The notes under the pieces are model-generated. The model worked only from the letters and a program-made list of their open reading frames with translations, ran no database searches and was not told the DNA's origin. This document shows, piece by piece, positions 35,709 through 44,181 of a stretch of DNA of 64,000 bases. The stretch covers positions 5,513,501-5,577,500 of the forward strand of contig NZ_CP119075.1 in NCBI RefSeq assembly GCF_029023725.1. Direction: 5' to 3'. A program made the position numbers and the translations under genes. This stretch comes from Synoicihabitans lomoniglobus (GTDB lineage Bacteria > Verrucomicrobiota > Verrucomicrobiia > Opitutales > Opitutaceae). Position 1 is the first letter of the stretch; each line of letters begins with the position of its first letter.

Positions 35709-36944
35709 ATGGCTACCGAATTTACCGTCCCTGAGGCTGCGGCCAAGACCGCCGATGCGGCCAACCAGGAGTTTGAGACCGAAAAAATGTCCCTCGCGAT
35801 GGGACCGTCCCACCCTTCGACGCACGGCGTGTTGCGCCTGCAGCTCGAACTCGATGGCGAGACGGTGACGCATTGTGATCCGGTTCTTGGATACCTGCAC
35901 CGCGGTGATGAAAAAATCGCCGAGAACATGACTTACAATCAGTTCGTGCCCTACACGGACCGGTTGGACTACCTCGCGCCGCTCGCCAACAACGCCGCCT
36001 ACGCAGCCGCCGTGGAAAAATTGGCCGGCCTCGAAGTCCCGGCCCGCTGCCAAGCCATCCGCGTGATCACATCGGAAATGGCCCGCGTTTCTTCCCATCT
36101 CATGGGTCTTGGCGCCTACGGCATCGATGTGGGCGCCTGGTCGGTGTTCCTCTACTCCTTCACCGAGCGCGAGAAACTCTACACCCTTTTCGAAGAACTC
36201 ACCGGGGCGCGGTTCACCACCAGTTACAGCCGTATCGGCGGCGTGGCCCGCGACGTGCCGGAAGGCTGGACCGACCGCGTGCTCGGATTCTGCGACCAGT
36301 TCCTCCCTATTTTGGACGAGATCCTCAAGTTGCTCACCCGCAACAAGATCTTCATGGATCGCACCGTCGATGTCGGCACCATAACGGCCCGGGAAGCGAT
36401 CGACTACGGACTGTCGGGCCCGAACTTACGCGGCTCCGGCGTGAAGAGCGACCTGCGCAAAGACCGCCCTTATTGGGGCTACGAGCAATACGATTTCGAG
36501 GTGCCGGTCGGCTCCAAGGGCGACTGCTACGATCGTTACCTTTGCCGCGGCGAAGAGATGAAACAGTCGATCAGCATCATCCGCCAAGCGATTGCGAAAT
36601 TGCCGGCCGGTTCATTCTACGCCGAGGACGCCCGCCGTATTTTTGCCCCGCGCAAGGACAAGGTGCTCAGTTCGATGGAGGAGTTGATCAACAACTTCAT
36701 GATCGTGACCGAAGGCCCGCAGATGCCCGCCGGCGAAGTCTATTTTGAAGCGGAAAACCCCAAAGGCACGCTCGGTTTCTTCATCGTCAGCAAGGGCGGC
36801 GGGGTGCCGTGGCGCATGAAGATCCGGGGTCCTTCCTTCTGCAACCTCTCCATCCTGCCCAAGGTCTGCGAAAACGAACTCGTCTCCGACGTCGTCTCGA
36901 TCCTCGGCTCCCTCGACTTCGTCATGGGCGAATGCGACCGGTAA
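35709..36944 (+). CDS. nuoD: NADH-quinone oxidoreductase subunit D
   Basis: The 411-residue 49-kDa-type subunit forms much of the quinone-binding cavity with NuoB. Motifs include GPSHPSTHGVLRLQLELDGE, a loop that carries the quinone-site His, then LGYLHRGDEKIAENMTYNQ and RLDYLAPLANN. It ends with the expected GSLDFVMGECDR, where the family usually has GEVDR. The gene starts 21 bases after nuoC. An inverted-repeat element follows its stop codon. Confidence 0.96.
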   Translation: MATEFTVPEAAAKTADAANQEFETEKMSLAMGPSHPSTHGVLRLQLELDGETVTHCDPVLGYLHRGDEKIAENMTYNQFVPYTDRLDYLAPLANNAAYAAAVEKLAGLEVPARCQAIRVITSEMARVSSHLMGLGAYGIDVGAWSVFLYSFTEREKLYTLFEELTGARFTTSYSRIGGVARDVPEGWTDRVLGFCDQFLPILDEILKLLTRNKIFMDRTVDVGTITAREAIDYGLSGPNLRGSGVKSDLRKDRPYWGYEQYDFEVPVGSKGDCYDRYLCRGEEMKQSISIIRQAIAKLPAGSFYAEDARRIFAPRKDKVLSSMEELINNFMIVTEGPQMPAGEVYFEAENPKGTLGFFIVSKGGGVPWRMKIRGPSFCNLSILPKVCENELVSDVVSILGSLDFVMGECDR

Positions 36945-36960
36945 ACTCGTTCTGATTTTT

Positions 36961-37096
36961 ACCACGAAATACACGAAACACACGAAAATGGATTTTCAGT
37001 TTCATGATTCACCAGAAATCGCGGCATCACTTTTGCGCACGCCTGGAAGCTTACGGGCTCCGCGAACCTTTCGTGTCGTTCGTGTATTGCGTGGTT
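36961..37096. repeat. Inverted-repeat element between nuoD and nuoE (element A1)
   Basis: The left end accacgaaatacacgaaaca continues to 36995 and is identical over 35 bases to the start of element A2 at 38968. The right end (37067-37096) is an imperfect inverse copy ending cgtggtt. The pair could fold into one long stem in the nuo transcript. It is non-coding and resembles dispersed intergenic repeats. Confidence 0.75.
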
Positions 37097-37115
37097 TAAT
37101 CCCTCTTTCTGCTCG

Positions 37116-37604
37116 ATGAATTTAAAGCCCGAAACCTTGGCCCGTATCGACGAGGTCATTACGCACTATCCGGAGAAACGCAGCGGCACGTTGCCGCTGT
37201 TGCACCTCATCCAGGAAGACCTCGGATACATTTCCGACGAGTCCCTCGAATGGATCGCCACCAAGCTCGAATTGGAGCCGATCAATGTCTACGAGGTCGT
37301 GACGTTTTACCCGATGTTCCGCCGCAAGCCCATCGGCAAGCGCCACATCAAGGTCTGCCGCACGCTCTCCTGCGCGCTTTCCGGTGGTTACCGGACCTGT
37401 GCCAAGTTTGAGTCCGAGTTCAACACCCGTCTCGGCGAAACGTCGCCCGATGGTGAAGTCACCGTCGAATTCGTCGAATGTCTCGCCAGCTGTGGCACCG
37501 CGCCGGTCGTGATGGTCGACGAAGTCCTGCACGAAAACGTCACCGAGGCGAAGGCCAAGGAGATCAGCGATCAAATCAAGGCCGAGGCCGCCCAACGAGG
37601 ATAA
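37116..37604 (+). CDS. nuoE: NADH-quinone oxidoreductase subunit E
   Basis: The 162-residue thioredoxin-like subunit holds the [2Fe-2S] cluster N1a next to the flavin of NuoF. Cluster ligands are Cys81 and Cys86 (KVCRTLSCALSGG) and Cys122 and Cys126 (ECLASCGTAP). The N-terminal helical domain contains LPLLHLIQEDLGYIS, typical of the family. The gene ends five bases before nuoF. Confidence 0.96.
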   Translation: MNLKPETLARIDEVITHYPEKRSGTLPLLHLIQEDLGYISDESLEWIATKLELEPINVYEVVTFYPMFRRKPIGKRHIKVCRTLSCALSGGYRTCAKFESEFNTRLGETSPDGEVTVEFVECLASCGTAPVVMVDEVLHENVTEAKAKEISDQIKAEAAQRG

Positions 37605-37609
37605 GCACC

Positions 37610-38959
37610 ATGTCCGCACCCGCTGAAACCCGCATCATTTTCAAACACATCGACGAGGAGGGCTACTCGAACGACATCGCCTGCTATCAAAAGCACGGCG
37701 GTTACGAGATCCTCAAGAAGTCGGTCACCCAGGCTCCACCCGACATCCGCGACGAGGTCAAAAAGTCCGGCCTGCGCGGTCGCGGTGGCGCCGGTTTTTC
37801 CTGTGGACTCAAGTGGTCGTTCGTCGACCGCAAGAGCGGCAAGCCGATCTACCTCGTGGTCAACGCCGACGAGTCCGAGCCTGGCACGTTCAAGGATCGC
37901 TACATCATCCACCAGGACCCGCACCAGCTGATCGAGGGCACGATGATCTCCTGTTTCGCCAACGACGTGAAGCAGGCCTACATCTACATTCGCGGTGAGT
38001 TCCCCGAGGGCGCGCGCATCCTCGAGAAAGCCATTCAGGAAGCCCGCGACGCCGGTTTCGTCGGCAAGAACATCTGCGGCACCGATTACTCCTGCGACAT
38101 CTTCGTGCATCGCGGCGCGGGAGCCTACATCTGCGGCGAGGAAACCGGCCTGATCGAGTCGCTCGAAGGCAAACGCGCCAACCCGCGCATCAAGCCGCCT
38201 TACTTCCCGGCCGTGCTCGGTCTCTACCAGTGCCCGACGATCGTGAACAACGTGGAGACCCTCTGCCACGTGAAGCACATCATGGACATGGGGGCGGATG
38301 AATACCTCAAGATCGGCACGCCCAACAATACCGGCACCCGCATCTTCTGCGTCTCCGGTCACGTCAAAAAGCCCGGTTATTACGAGTTTCCCTGCGGGGC
38401 GGTCACCCTCGGCACGTTGCTCAACGATGTCTGCGGCGGCCCGCTCGAAGGTCGCACCTTCAAGGCCGTCATCCCCGGCGGCTCTTCGGCCAAAATCCTG
38501 CGCTTCGGCGAGAAGTTCACCATCAAGAACAAGGATGGCACGACCAAGGAATGGACCGTCGAAGACATTCCCATGGACTTCGATTCCCTCGCGGCCGCCG
38601 GCACCATGGGCGGCTCGGGTGGGGTCATCGTGATGGATGACTCCGTGAACATGGTCGACGCGCTCGCCAACATCAACGCGTTCTACGCCCACGAGAGCTG
38701 CGGACAGTGCACGCCGTGCCGCGAAGGCTCGTTGTGGATGAAGAAAATTTCCACCCGCATGGTCCACGGCGAAGCGCGTCCCGAGGATGGCGAACTCATC
38801 AAGAACGTTGCCGACCAAATCGCTGGCCGCACGATCTGCGCGTTTGGTGAAGCCTGCTCGTGGCCCACGCAGAGCTTCGTCGCCAAGTTCGGCGACGAAT
38901 TCAAAACCTACGCCACCGACAAGAAGGCCAAGCCCGCCGACTCCCTCGAACTCGTCTGA
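37610..38959 (+). CDS. nuoF: NADH-quinone oxidoreductase subunit F (NADH- and FMN-binding)
   Basis: The 449-residue subunit oxidises NADH with FMN and feeds electrons to the cluster chain. The ATG at 37610 is used because longer readings overlap nuoE. GLRGRGGAGF (about 54-63) is the nucleotide-binding glycine motif and VNADESEPGTFKDR is the conserved FMN/NADH region. The [4Fe-4S] cluster N3 ligands are Cys364, Cys367 and Cys370 (SCGQCTPCREG) with Cys411 (TICAFGEA). Together with NuoE and NuoG it builds the NADH-dehydrogenase module. Repeat element A2 follows the gene. Confidence 0.97.
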   Translation: MSAPAETRIIFKHIDEEGYSNDIACYQKHGGYEILKKSVTQAPPDIRDEVKKSGLRGRGGAGFSCGLKWSFVDRKSGKPIYLVVNADESEPGTFKDRYIIHQDPHQLIEGTMISCFANDVKQAYIYIRGEFPEGARILEKAIQEARDAGFVGKNICGTDYSCDIFVHRGAGAYICGEETGLIESLEGKRANPRIKPPYFPAVLGLYQCPTIVNNVETLCHVKHIMDMGADEYLKIGTPNNTGTRIFCVSGHVKKPGYYEFPCGAVTLGTLLNDVCGGPLEGRTFKAVIPGGSSAKILRFGEKFTIKNKDGTTKEWTVEDIPMDFDSLAAAGTMGGSGGVIVMDDSVNMVDALANINAFYAHESCGQCTPCREGSLWMKKISTRMVHGEARPEDGELIKNVADQIAGRTICAFGEACSWPTQSFVAKFGDEFKTYATDKKAKPADSLELV

Positions 38960-38967
38960 TTTAAGAG

Positions 38968-39103
38968 ACCACGAAATACACGAAACACACGAAAATGGAT
39001 TTCCTCTTTTCAAATGCACCTGCCACCGCCGGACAGACTGGCTCCGCCTTGCTGCCCGCCCGAGTCACCTCGGCACCTCGTGTATTTAGTGTGTTTCGTG
39101 GTT
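38968..39103. repeat. Inverted-repeat element between nuoF and nuoG (element A2)
   Basis: Bases 38968-39002 are identical to 36961-36995 of element A1. The right end (39075-39103, ending gtgtttcgtggtt) is the inverse copy of the left. The centre differs from A1, so only the ends are conserved, as expected for a mobile or hairpin-forming intergenic element. Confidence 0.78.
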
Positions 39104-39126
39104 AATCCTTTCTCCGTTTTTTCGCA

Positions 39127-40824
39127 ATGATTCAGCCTGCTAAACCCGAACTCGTCACCGTCTTCATCGACGGCAAAGAGATCGCTGTGCCCAAGGGCAC
39201 AAACGTCATTGAGGCCGCGCGCATGGTCGGCACCGACGTGCCGCACTACTGCTACCACCCGAAGCTCACCGTCGCCGGCAATTGCCGCATGTGTTTGATC
39301 GAGCTCGGTATGCCCATGGCCGATCGTGCCACCCGCGAGCCGATCATGGACCCGGAGACGGGCAAGCAGAAGATCAACTGGATCCCGCGTCCGCAGATCG
39401 GCTGCGGCACGACCGTCGTTCCCGGCATGCACGTCAAAACGCAGTCGCAGATGGTCAAGGACTGCCGCGAGGGCGTGATGGAGTTTCTCCTCATCAATCA
39501 CCCGCTGGATTGCCCGATTTGCGACCAGGCCGGTGAGTGCAAACTCCAGGAGCAGGCCACCGGCTACGGCCGCGGTTACTCGCGCTTCATCGAGCAGAAA
39601 AACGTGAAACCCAAGCGCACGCAGCTCGGCCCGCGCGTCATGCTCGACGACGAGCGCTGTGTGCTCTGTTCGCGCTGCATCCGTTTCAATCAGGAGATCG
39701 TGAAAGAGGACGTGCTCGGCTTCGTCGATCGCGGCAGTTACTCGACGCTCACCTGCTACCCCGGCAAGGAACTCACGAACAACTACTCGCTCAACACCGT
39801 CGACATCTGTCCGGTGGGCGCGCTCACCTCGACCGACTTCCGGTTCAAGATGCGCGTGTGGTTCCTCAAGCAAACCAACAGTATCGACACCGAATCCTCC
39901 GTCGGCGCCAACACCGTGGTGTGGTCGCGCGAGGGCGTGATCTACCGCATCACCCCGCGTCAGAATGACGAGGTCAACGACACCTGGATGGCCGACTCCG
40001 GCCGCGTGCTCTACAAGCAGGTGCAGGCTGACGACCGCCTCAAAACCGCCACGATCGGCGGCAAGCTCGCCTCCATCGAGTTCGCCCTCACGGAAGCCGC
40101 CAACCTCGTTAAAACGGGAGGTGTGACCGTGGTCGGTTCTGGCCGCAGTTCGGTCGAAGAACAATTTCTCACCAAGAAACTCGCCACCACCCTCGGCGCG
40201 GAAACCACCATCGTTGCCCGCACCGGCGAGGATGACGGCATCCTGATCTCGGCCGATCGCAACCCCAACACGCGAGGCGCACTCGTGACGGGGCTGATTT
40301 CCGATGTGCCGACCACCGATCTTTCGGCTCTCGGGGCCGCCATCGACGCGGGCAGCGTGACGACGATCGTCAGTGTCGGCGAAGACCTGCTCGCCGCCGG
40401 CCTGACCGCCGACCAACTCAGCAAAGTCGCGGTGATTTATCTCGGGGCGCACGGCAACCCAACCAGCGCAATGGCTCAGGTCGTGATGCCGACCCTGACG
40501 GTCTTCGAGAAGAACGGCACGTTCATCAACCAACAGTTCCGCCTGCAGAAGTTTGCCGCCGCCGTTCCCGGCCTGGCGGGCTCATTTGATGACCTCTACG
40601 TCCTGGACCAATTCATCGTCGCCGTCGGCGGTGAGTCGATCGGAGTCGACGTCAAATCGGTCTGGCCGACGCTGGCCGCCGAAATCCCGGCCCTCGCGAC
40701 CGCGACTTACGCCAATCTCCCCGCCACCGGCCTGCTGTTGGACAGCACGCCGTGGGCTTCCCTCAACTTCCCGGAAGGTAAGTCCCTGCACTTCGAACCC
40801 GCCGTTGAAACGACGACCGCATGA
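39127..40824 (+). CDS. nuoG: NADH-quinone oxidoreductase subunit G, short form
   Basis: The 565-residue iron-sulfur subunit relays electrons in the peripheral arm. A ferredoxin-like N-terminus carries the N1b [2Fe-2S] ligands Cys42, Cys53, Cys56 and probably Cys93. The His-ligated cluster motif HPLDCPICDQAGEC gives His125, Cys129, Cys132 and Cys138. The next cluster uses Cys178, Cys181, Cys184 and Cys228 (CVLCSRC, CPVGA). A molybdopterin-oxidoreductase-like part follows but is much reduced compared with E. coli NuoG (about 900 residues) and shows no extra cluster or cofactor motif. It starts 24 bases after repeat A2. Confidence 0.95.
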   Translation: MIQPAKPELVTVFIDGKEIAVPKGTNVIEAARMVGTDVPHYCYHPKLTVAGNCRMCLIELGMPMADRATREPIMDPETGKQKINWIPRPQIGCGTTVVPGMHVKTQSQMVKDCREGVMEFLLINHPLDCPICDQAGECKLQEQATGYGRGYSRFIEQKNVKPKRTQLGPRVMLDDERCVLCSRCIRFNQEIVKEDVLGFVDRGSYSTLTCYPGKELTNNYSLNTVDICPVGALTSTDFRFKMRVWFLKQTNSIDTESSVGANTVVWSREGVIYRITPRQNDEVNDTWMADSGRVLYKQVQADDRLKTATIGGKLASIEFALTEAANLVKTGGVTVVGSGRSSVEEQFLTKKLATTLGAETTIVARTGEDDGILISADRNPNTRGALVTGLISDVPTTDLSALGAAIDAGSVTTIVSVGEDLLAAGLTADQLSKVAVIYLGAHGNPTSAMAQVVMPTLTVFEKNGTFINQQFRLQKFAAAVPGLAGSFDDLYVLDQFIVAVGGESIGVDVKSVWPTLAAEIPALATATYANLPATGLLLDSTPWASLNFPEGKSLHFEPAVETTTA

Positions 40825-40849
40825 ACTGGACCTCATTTGATTCCGTCCC

Positions 40850-40906
40850 GGTAGGAGCCTGTTCGCCGGCGATTTCCGCTCTGATCGCGAGCAAGCTCGC
40901 TCCTAC
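40850..40906. repeat. Inverted-repeat element between nuoG and nuoH
   Basis: gtaggagc (40851-40858) pairs with gctcctac (40899-40906), and inside lies the hairpin gcgagc-aa-gctcgc (40887-40900). A related palindrome core occurs at 4411-4420 in the sulfur operon. It is non-coding and of a different sequence family from elements A1 and A2. Confidence 0.65.
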
Positions 40907-40922
40907 TTTTTGAGGCAACGCC

Positions 40923-42068
40923 ATGATTGATCTCTATCTCAATCTTCCCGTGTGGGTGCAATCGGCTCTGAAGGGCCTGATCGCCATCGGGGTGCTGATT
41001 CCCATTGCGGGCGCCTGCTCCATGGCCGAGCGCAAGATCTCGGCGTGGATTCAAGGCCGTCCCGGTCCCAATCGCGCCATCGTGCCGTGGGTCGCGTGGA
41101 TTCCCTTTTTTGGCAGATTCCTCCAGCGCCTCGGGGTGTTTCACCTGATGGCGGACGGCGCAAAATTTGTCTTCAAGGAAGACGTCGTCCCCGGGCACGT
41201 TAACAAGTTCTACTATTACATCGCGCCGCTCGTGGCGTTGGTGCCGGCGCTCTGCACGGTGGTGGTGGTGCCGTTCGGCGCCTACTTCGATGCCGCGACC
41301 GAAACGCTCAAGCCGCTTATTTTGGCCGACGTGGATATCGGGCTGATCGCGGTTTTCGCCATCGGTTCGCTCGGCGTTTACGCGCTGATCCTCGCGGGCT
41401 GGGCGTCCAATTCGAAATATCCGTTTCTCGGCGGCGTGCGCGCCTCGGCGCAGCTCATCTCCTATGAGCTCTCGATGACGCTTTCGGTCATCCCGGTTTT
41501 CCTCTGGGTCAATGCACCCGGTGGCAACGGCACGATGAGTCTCTTCGACGTGGTGCAGGCCCAGTCGGGTCCATTCCTTTCGTGGAGCGGCGTCTGGTTT
41601 GTATTCTACATGCCACTGTGCGCTTTTGTCTTCCTCATTGCGCTCTTCGCCGAGACCAACCGTCAGCCGTTTGACATGCCGGAATCCGAGGCCGACCTCG
41701 TTGGTGGTTTCCACACCGAATACGGCGAGTTCAAGTGGTCTATTTTCTTTGTCGCGGAGTATGCCCACATGACCATCGGTTCGGGCGTGTTCGTGCTGCT
41801 GTTTCTCGGCGGCTGGAATCCGTTGCCGTGGGTGCCGCTCGAACCGCTCATCAGCGGCCTGCCCATGTGGTTGGGTGGTCTGATCGCGGCCGGAGTGTTC
41901 CTCGGCAAGACCTTCTTCTTCATCTTCCTCTTCATGTGGGTCCGCTGGACGCTGCCGCGTTTCCGCTATGACCAAGTCATGAAACTCGGCTGGCAGAAAC
42001 TGCTGCCGCTCGCGATCGGCAACGTCATCTTCTACGCCCTCGCGATCGCCGTCATCGAACTCTCCTAG
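40923..42068 (+). CDS. nuoH: NADH-quinone oxidoreductase subunit H
   Basis: The 381-residue membrane subunit links the peripheral arm to the proton-pumping arm and lines the quinone tunnel. About eight to nine hydrophobic helices are visible. The conserved cytoplasmic loop AERKISAWIQGRPGPNRA (about 36-53) and the acidic segment ALFAETNRQPFDMPESEADL (about 240-259) are both present. The length is slightly above the E. coli protein (325) because of extra loops. A repeat element lies on each side of this gene. Confidence 0.96.
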   Translation: MIDLYLNLPVWVQSALKGLIAIGVLIPIAGACSMAERKISAWIQGRPGPNRAIVPWVAWIPFFGRFLQRLGVFHLMADGAKFVFKEDVVPGHVNKFYYYIAPLVALVPALCTVVVVPFGAYFDAATETLKPLILADVDIGLIAVFAIGSLGVYALILAGWASNSKYPFLGGVRASAQLISYELSMTLSVIPVFLWVNAPGGNGTMSLFDVVQAQSGPFLSWSGVWFVFYMPLCAFVFLIALFAETNRQPFDMPESEADLVGGFHTEYGEFKWSIFFVAEYAHMTIGSGVFVLLFLGGWNPLPWVPLEPLISGLPMWLGGLIAAGVFLGKTFFFIFLFMWVRWTLPRFRYDQVMKLGWQKLLPLAIGNVIFYALAIAVIELS

Positions 42069-42081
42069 CCCGGATTTTTTT

Positions 42082-42179
42082 AACCACGGATGAACACAGA
42101 TAAACACGGATATTTGATGCCAGGAAAAGGAGTGCCGGAAGGCGCCCGGTTCCGGGTTAATCTGGGTCCATCTGTGGTG
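42082..42179. repeat. Inverted-repeat element between nuoH and nuoI
   Basis: The left end aaccacggatgaacacagat (42082-42101) is matched inversely by gttaatctgggtccatctgtggt at 42157-42179. The sequence type (accacgg / cacagat) differs from elements A1 and A2 but has the same plan of conserved ends and a variable middle. It is non-coding. Confidence 0.7.
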
Positions 42180-42198
42180 ACTCTCTGAATACCTTCCC

Positions 42199-42741
42199 AT
42201 GTCTTTCAAAACCGTAGAACGCAAACCGCTCAGCTTCGCCGAGCGCACCTACGTCCCCCAGATTCTGAGCGGGCTGAAGACCACGTTTAAACACATGGTC
42301 AAACCCAAGGAGACGCTCGAATATCCCGAGGCGCGTCCGCCCATCCCCAACGGCTACCGCGGCGTGCCCACGCTGGTGAAGGATCCCAACGGTCGCGAAA
42401 AGTGCGTGTCCTGCCAGCTGTGCGAATTCGTCTGCCCGCCCAAGGCCATTCGCATCAAGCCGGGCGAGATCGCGGCGACGTCCGACGAAGCCCACGTGGA
42501 GAAGGCGCCCGAGGCCTTCGACATCGACATGCTCCGCTGCATCTACTGCGGCCTGTGCCAGGAAGTTTGCCCGGAAGAGGCGATCTGGTTGCAGAACGTA
42601 TTCTCCATGTCGGGTTACACCCGCGAGGAGATGGTCAACGACAAGGAACGTCTCTATGCACTCGGCGGCACGCTGCCCGACGATCACTTCAAATGGGACA
42701 AGAAAAAAGCCGCCGAGAAGGCGGGCAACGCCGCTCACTAA
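42199..42741 (+). CDS. nuoI: NADH-quinone oxidoreductase subunit I
   Basis: The 180-residue subunit carries two [4Fe-4S] clusters (N6a, N6b) that lead electrons to NuoB. The first motif supplies Cys69, Cys72, Cys75 and Cys79 (CVSCQLCEFVCP), and the second Cys114, Cys117, Cys120 and Cys124 (CIYCGLCQEVCP). The first ligand run and the fourth Cys of each motif cross-coordinate, as in all 8Fe ferredoxin domains. It starts 20 bases after the repeat element and 22 bases separate its stop from nuoJ. Confidence 0.97.
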   Translation: MSFKTVERKPLSFAERTYVPQILSGLKTTFKHMVKPKETLEYPEARPPIPNGYRGVPTLVKDPNGREKCVSCQLCEFVCPPKAIRIKPGEIAATSDEAHVEKAPEAFDIDMLRCIYCGLCQEVCPEEAIWLQNVFSMSGYTREEMVNDKERLYALGGTLPDDHFKWDKKKAAEKAGNAAH

Positions 42742-42762
42742 GTTTAAGAATACCTGCCGGCC

Positions 42763-43281
42763 ATGGCTGACATCCTGTTTCACATTTTTTCCATCCTGAT
42801 CATCGGGAGCGCCTTCGCGGTGGTGTATAATCACAACGCCGTAAACTCGGCGCTGGCGTTCCTCATGTGCCTCGTCGGCGTATCGGGCATGTTCGTCCTG
42901 CTGGACTCGTTCCTCTTGGCCGCCCTGATGATTCTGGTCTACGCGGGCGCGGTCGTCGCGCTGTTCCTCTTCATCATCATGTTGCTCGATATGCAGGGGG
43001 GGGAGCGGAAGAAGTTTTCCAAGGCCACGGCCGGAGCCGGTCTCGTCGGCGCAGGATTACTCGTCGTCTGCGTGATGTCGCTCATGCGCGGGCTCGGCAC
43101 GTTGCACCAGCCGGACGCGGCGTCCGTCATTCCCGTGGGCGCGACGTTGAAAAACTACGCGGATCAATTGTTCACCACGTATCTGCTGCCCGTGCAGGTC
43201 GTCGGTTTCCTGCTGTTGATCGCCATGCTTGGCGTGATCGTGCTCAGCAAAAAATTTGAAGGTCTGGAGGACGTGAAATGA
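42763..43281 (+). CDS. nuoJ: NADH-quinone oxidoreductase subunit J
   Basis: The 172-residue membrane subunit has five hydrophobic helices. The family motif around helix 3, [20 protein letters not shown] (about 57-76), contains the flexible pi-bulge segment of NuoJ. It lies in the membrane arm near NuoH and NuoK. The final ATGA overlaps the nuoK start by four bases, so translation is coupled. Confidence 0.95.
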   Translation: MADILFHIFSILIIGSAFAVVYNHNAVNSALAFLMCLVGVSGMFVLLDSFLLAALMILVYAGAVVALFLFIIMLLDMQGGERKKFSKATAGAGLVGAGLLVVCVMSLMRGLGTLHQPDAASVIPVGATLKNYADQLFTTYLLPVQVVGFLLLIAMLGVIVLSKKFEGLEDVK

Positions 43282-43586
43282 TGACGATCGGACTCAATCA
43301 ATACCTCATCGTCGCGGCGGTGGTGTTTGCCATCGGCTTCGTCGGCGTGCTCATCCGCAAGAACACGCTGGTGATCTACATGTGCCTTGAGCTGATGCTC
43401 GTGGCCTCGACCATCGCGCTGGTCGCCTTCTCCCGTTTCAACGGCACGATGGACGGCAACGTCTTCGTGTTCTTCATCCTCACCGTTGCCGCCGCCGAAG
43501 TCGCGGTCGGCCTGGCCATCATCGTGGCCCTCTTCCGCCGGCGTCAAACCGTGCAGGTCGAGCAACTCAACGCGCTCAAGAATTGA
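43278..43586 (+). CDS. nuoK: NADH-quinone oxidoreductase subunit K
   Basis: The 102-residue subunit has three transmembrane helices, including the conserved acidic positions in [10 protein letters not shown] (helix 2, Glu near residue 37) and [20 protein letters not shown] (helix 3, Glu near residue 74). These take part in proton translocation. Its start overlaps the nuoJ stop. In most operons nuoL follows directly, but here an ORF6N-domain gene intervenes. Confidence 0.96.
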   Translation: MMTIGLNQYLIVAAVVFAIGFVGVLIRKNTLVIYMCLELMLVASTIALVAFSRFNGTMDGNVFVFFILTVAAAEVAVGLAIIVALFRRRQTVQVEQLNALKN

Positions 43587-43594
43587 TTTCTCTC

Positions 43595-44161
43595 GTGTCC
43601 GATTCCGCCGTCATCCCACTTGAGTTGATCCAGAGTCGCATTGTCGTGCTCCGGGGCCAACGGGTGTTGCTGGACGCGGACATGGCGAAGCTGTTTGAGG
43701 TGCCGACGAAACGATTGAATGAGCAGGTTAAACGGAATGCGGCTAAATTTCCCGAGGACTTCGTGTTCCGGCTCAGTAAGGAAGAGTTGGAACACGTGAA
43801 TGCCATGCGGTCACAAACTGTGACCGATGCAGGGAACCGGTCGCAATTTGCGACCGGTTCAGTTAAACACCGCGATCCCAAGCTGTTACCTTACGCCTTC
43901 ACGGAACACGGAGCCATTCAAGCCGCCAATGTGCTTCGTAGCGAAACCGCCGTGCAGATGAGCGTGCAAGTCGTGCGCGCGTTCATCGGGCTTCGCCAAC
44001 TCGTGGTCAACCACAAGGCCATCGCCAAAAAACTTTCCGAACTCGATGCCCGCATCGGAGAGCACGACGAGCAGCTTGCTGCCATCGTCGATGCTCTGCA
44101 CCAACTCGCTGAACCGGTCTTACCGGAGAAACGCCGTCGCATCGGCTTCAAAACTTCCTGA
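43595..44161 (+). CDS. ORF6N-domain (phage-type DNA-binding) protein inserted in the nuo operon
   Basis: The protein of about 188 residues starts probably at GTG 43595; a TTG at 43583 would overlap the nuoK stop. The ORF6N domain is clear: GQRVLLDADMAKLFEVPTKR then LNEQVKRNAAKFPEDFVFRL (about 17-56), and after a variable link PYAFTEHGAIQAANVLRSET (about 95-114). A C-terminal coiled helix follows (KAIAKKLSELDARIGEHDEQ). ORF6N domains are typical of phage antirepressor-like and mobile-element proteins, so this gene is foreign in function to complex I. It sits in the same direction, nine bases after nuoK and 20 before nuoL, and must be co-transcribed. No transposase or attachment site is visible around it. 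Confidence 0.9.
   Translation: MSDSAVIPLELIQSRIVVLRGQRVLLDADMAKLFEVPTKRLNEQVKRNAAKFPEDFVFRLSKEELEHVNAMRSQTVTDAGNRSQFATGSVKHRDPKLLPYAFTEHGAIQAANVLRSETAVQMSVQVVRAFIGLRQLVVNHKAIAKKLSELDARIGEHDEQLAAIVDALHQLAEPVLPEKRRRIGFKTS
43808..43860. repeat. Two tandem palindromes inside the ORF6N gene
   Basis: cggtcaca-aac-tgtgaccg (43808-43826) is a perfect 8-bp stem-loop. gaaccggtcgcaa-t-ttgcgaccggttc (43834-43860) is a perfect 13-bp stem. They encode the variable link between the two ORF6N motifs (RSQTVTDAGNRSQFATG). Two adjacent palindromes with related cores (ggtcaca, ggtcgca) suggest repeat expansion or a binding site. Confidence 0.7.
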
Positions 44162-44181
44162 TTTCGCCCGAATTTTTCCAG

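Noticed and set aside
39127..40824. NuoG as a formate-dehydrogenase-like molybdoenzyme
   Set aside because: The cluster motifs match NuoG, the molybdopterin-binding part is reduced and the gene sits inside the nuo operon.
40833..42248. Minus-strand frame of about 470 codons opposite nuoH
   Set aside because: NuoH on the other strand is unmistakable; the shadow product is His/Arg/Glu-rich without structure.
43586..44181. A complete insertion sequence around the ORF6N gene
   Set aside because: No transposase or terminal inverted repeats, and no visible target-site duplication at the junctions.
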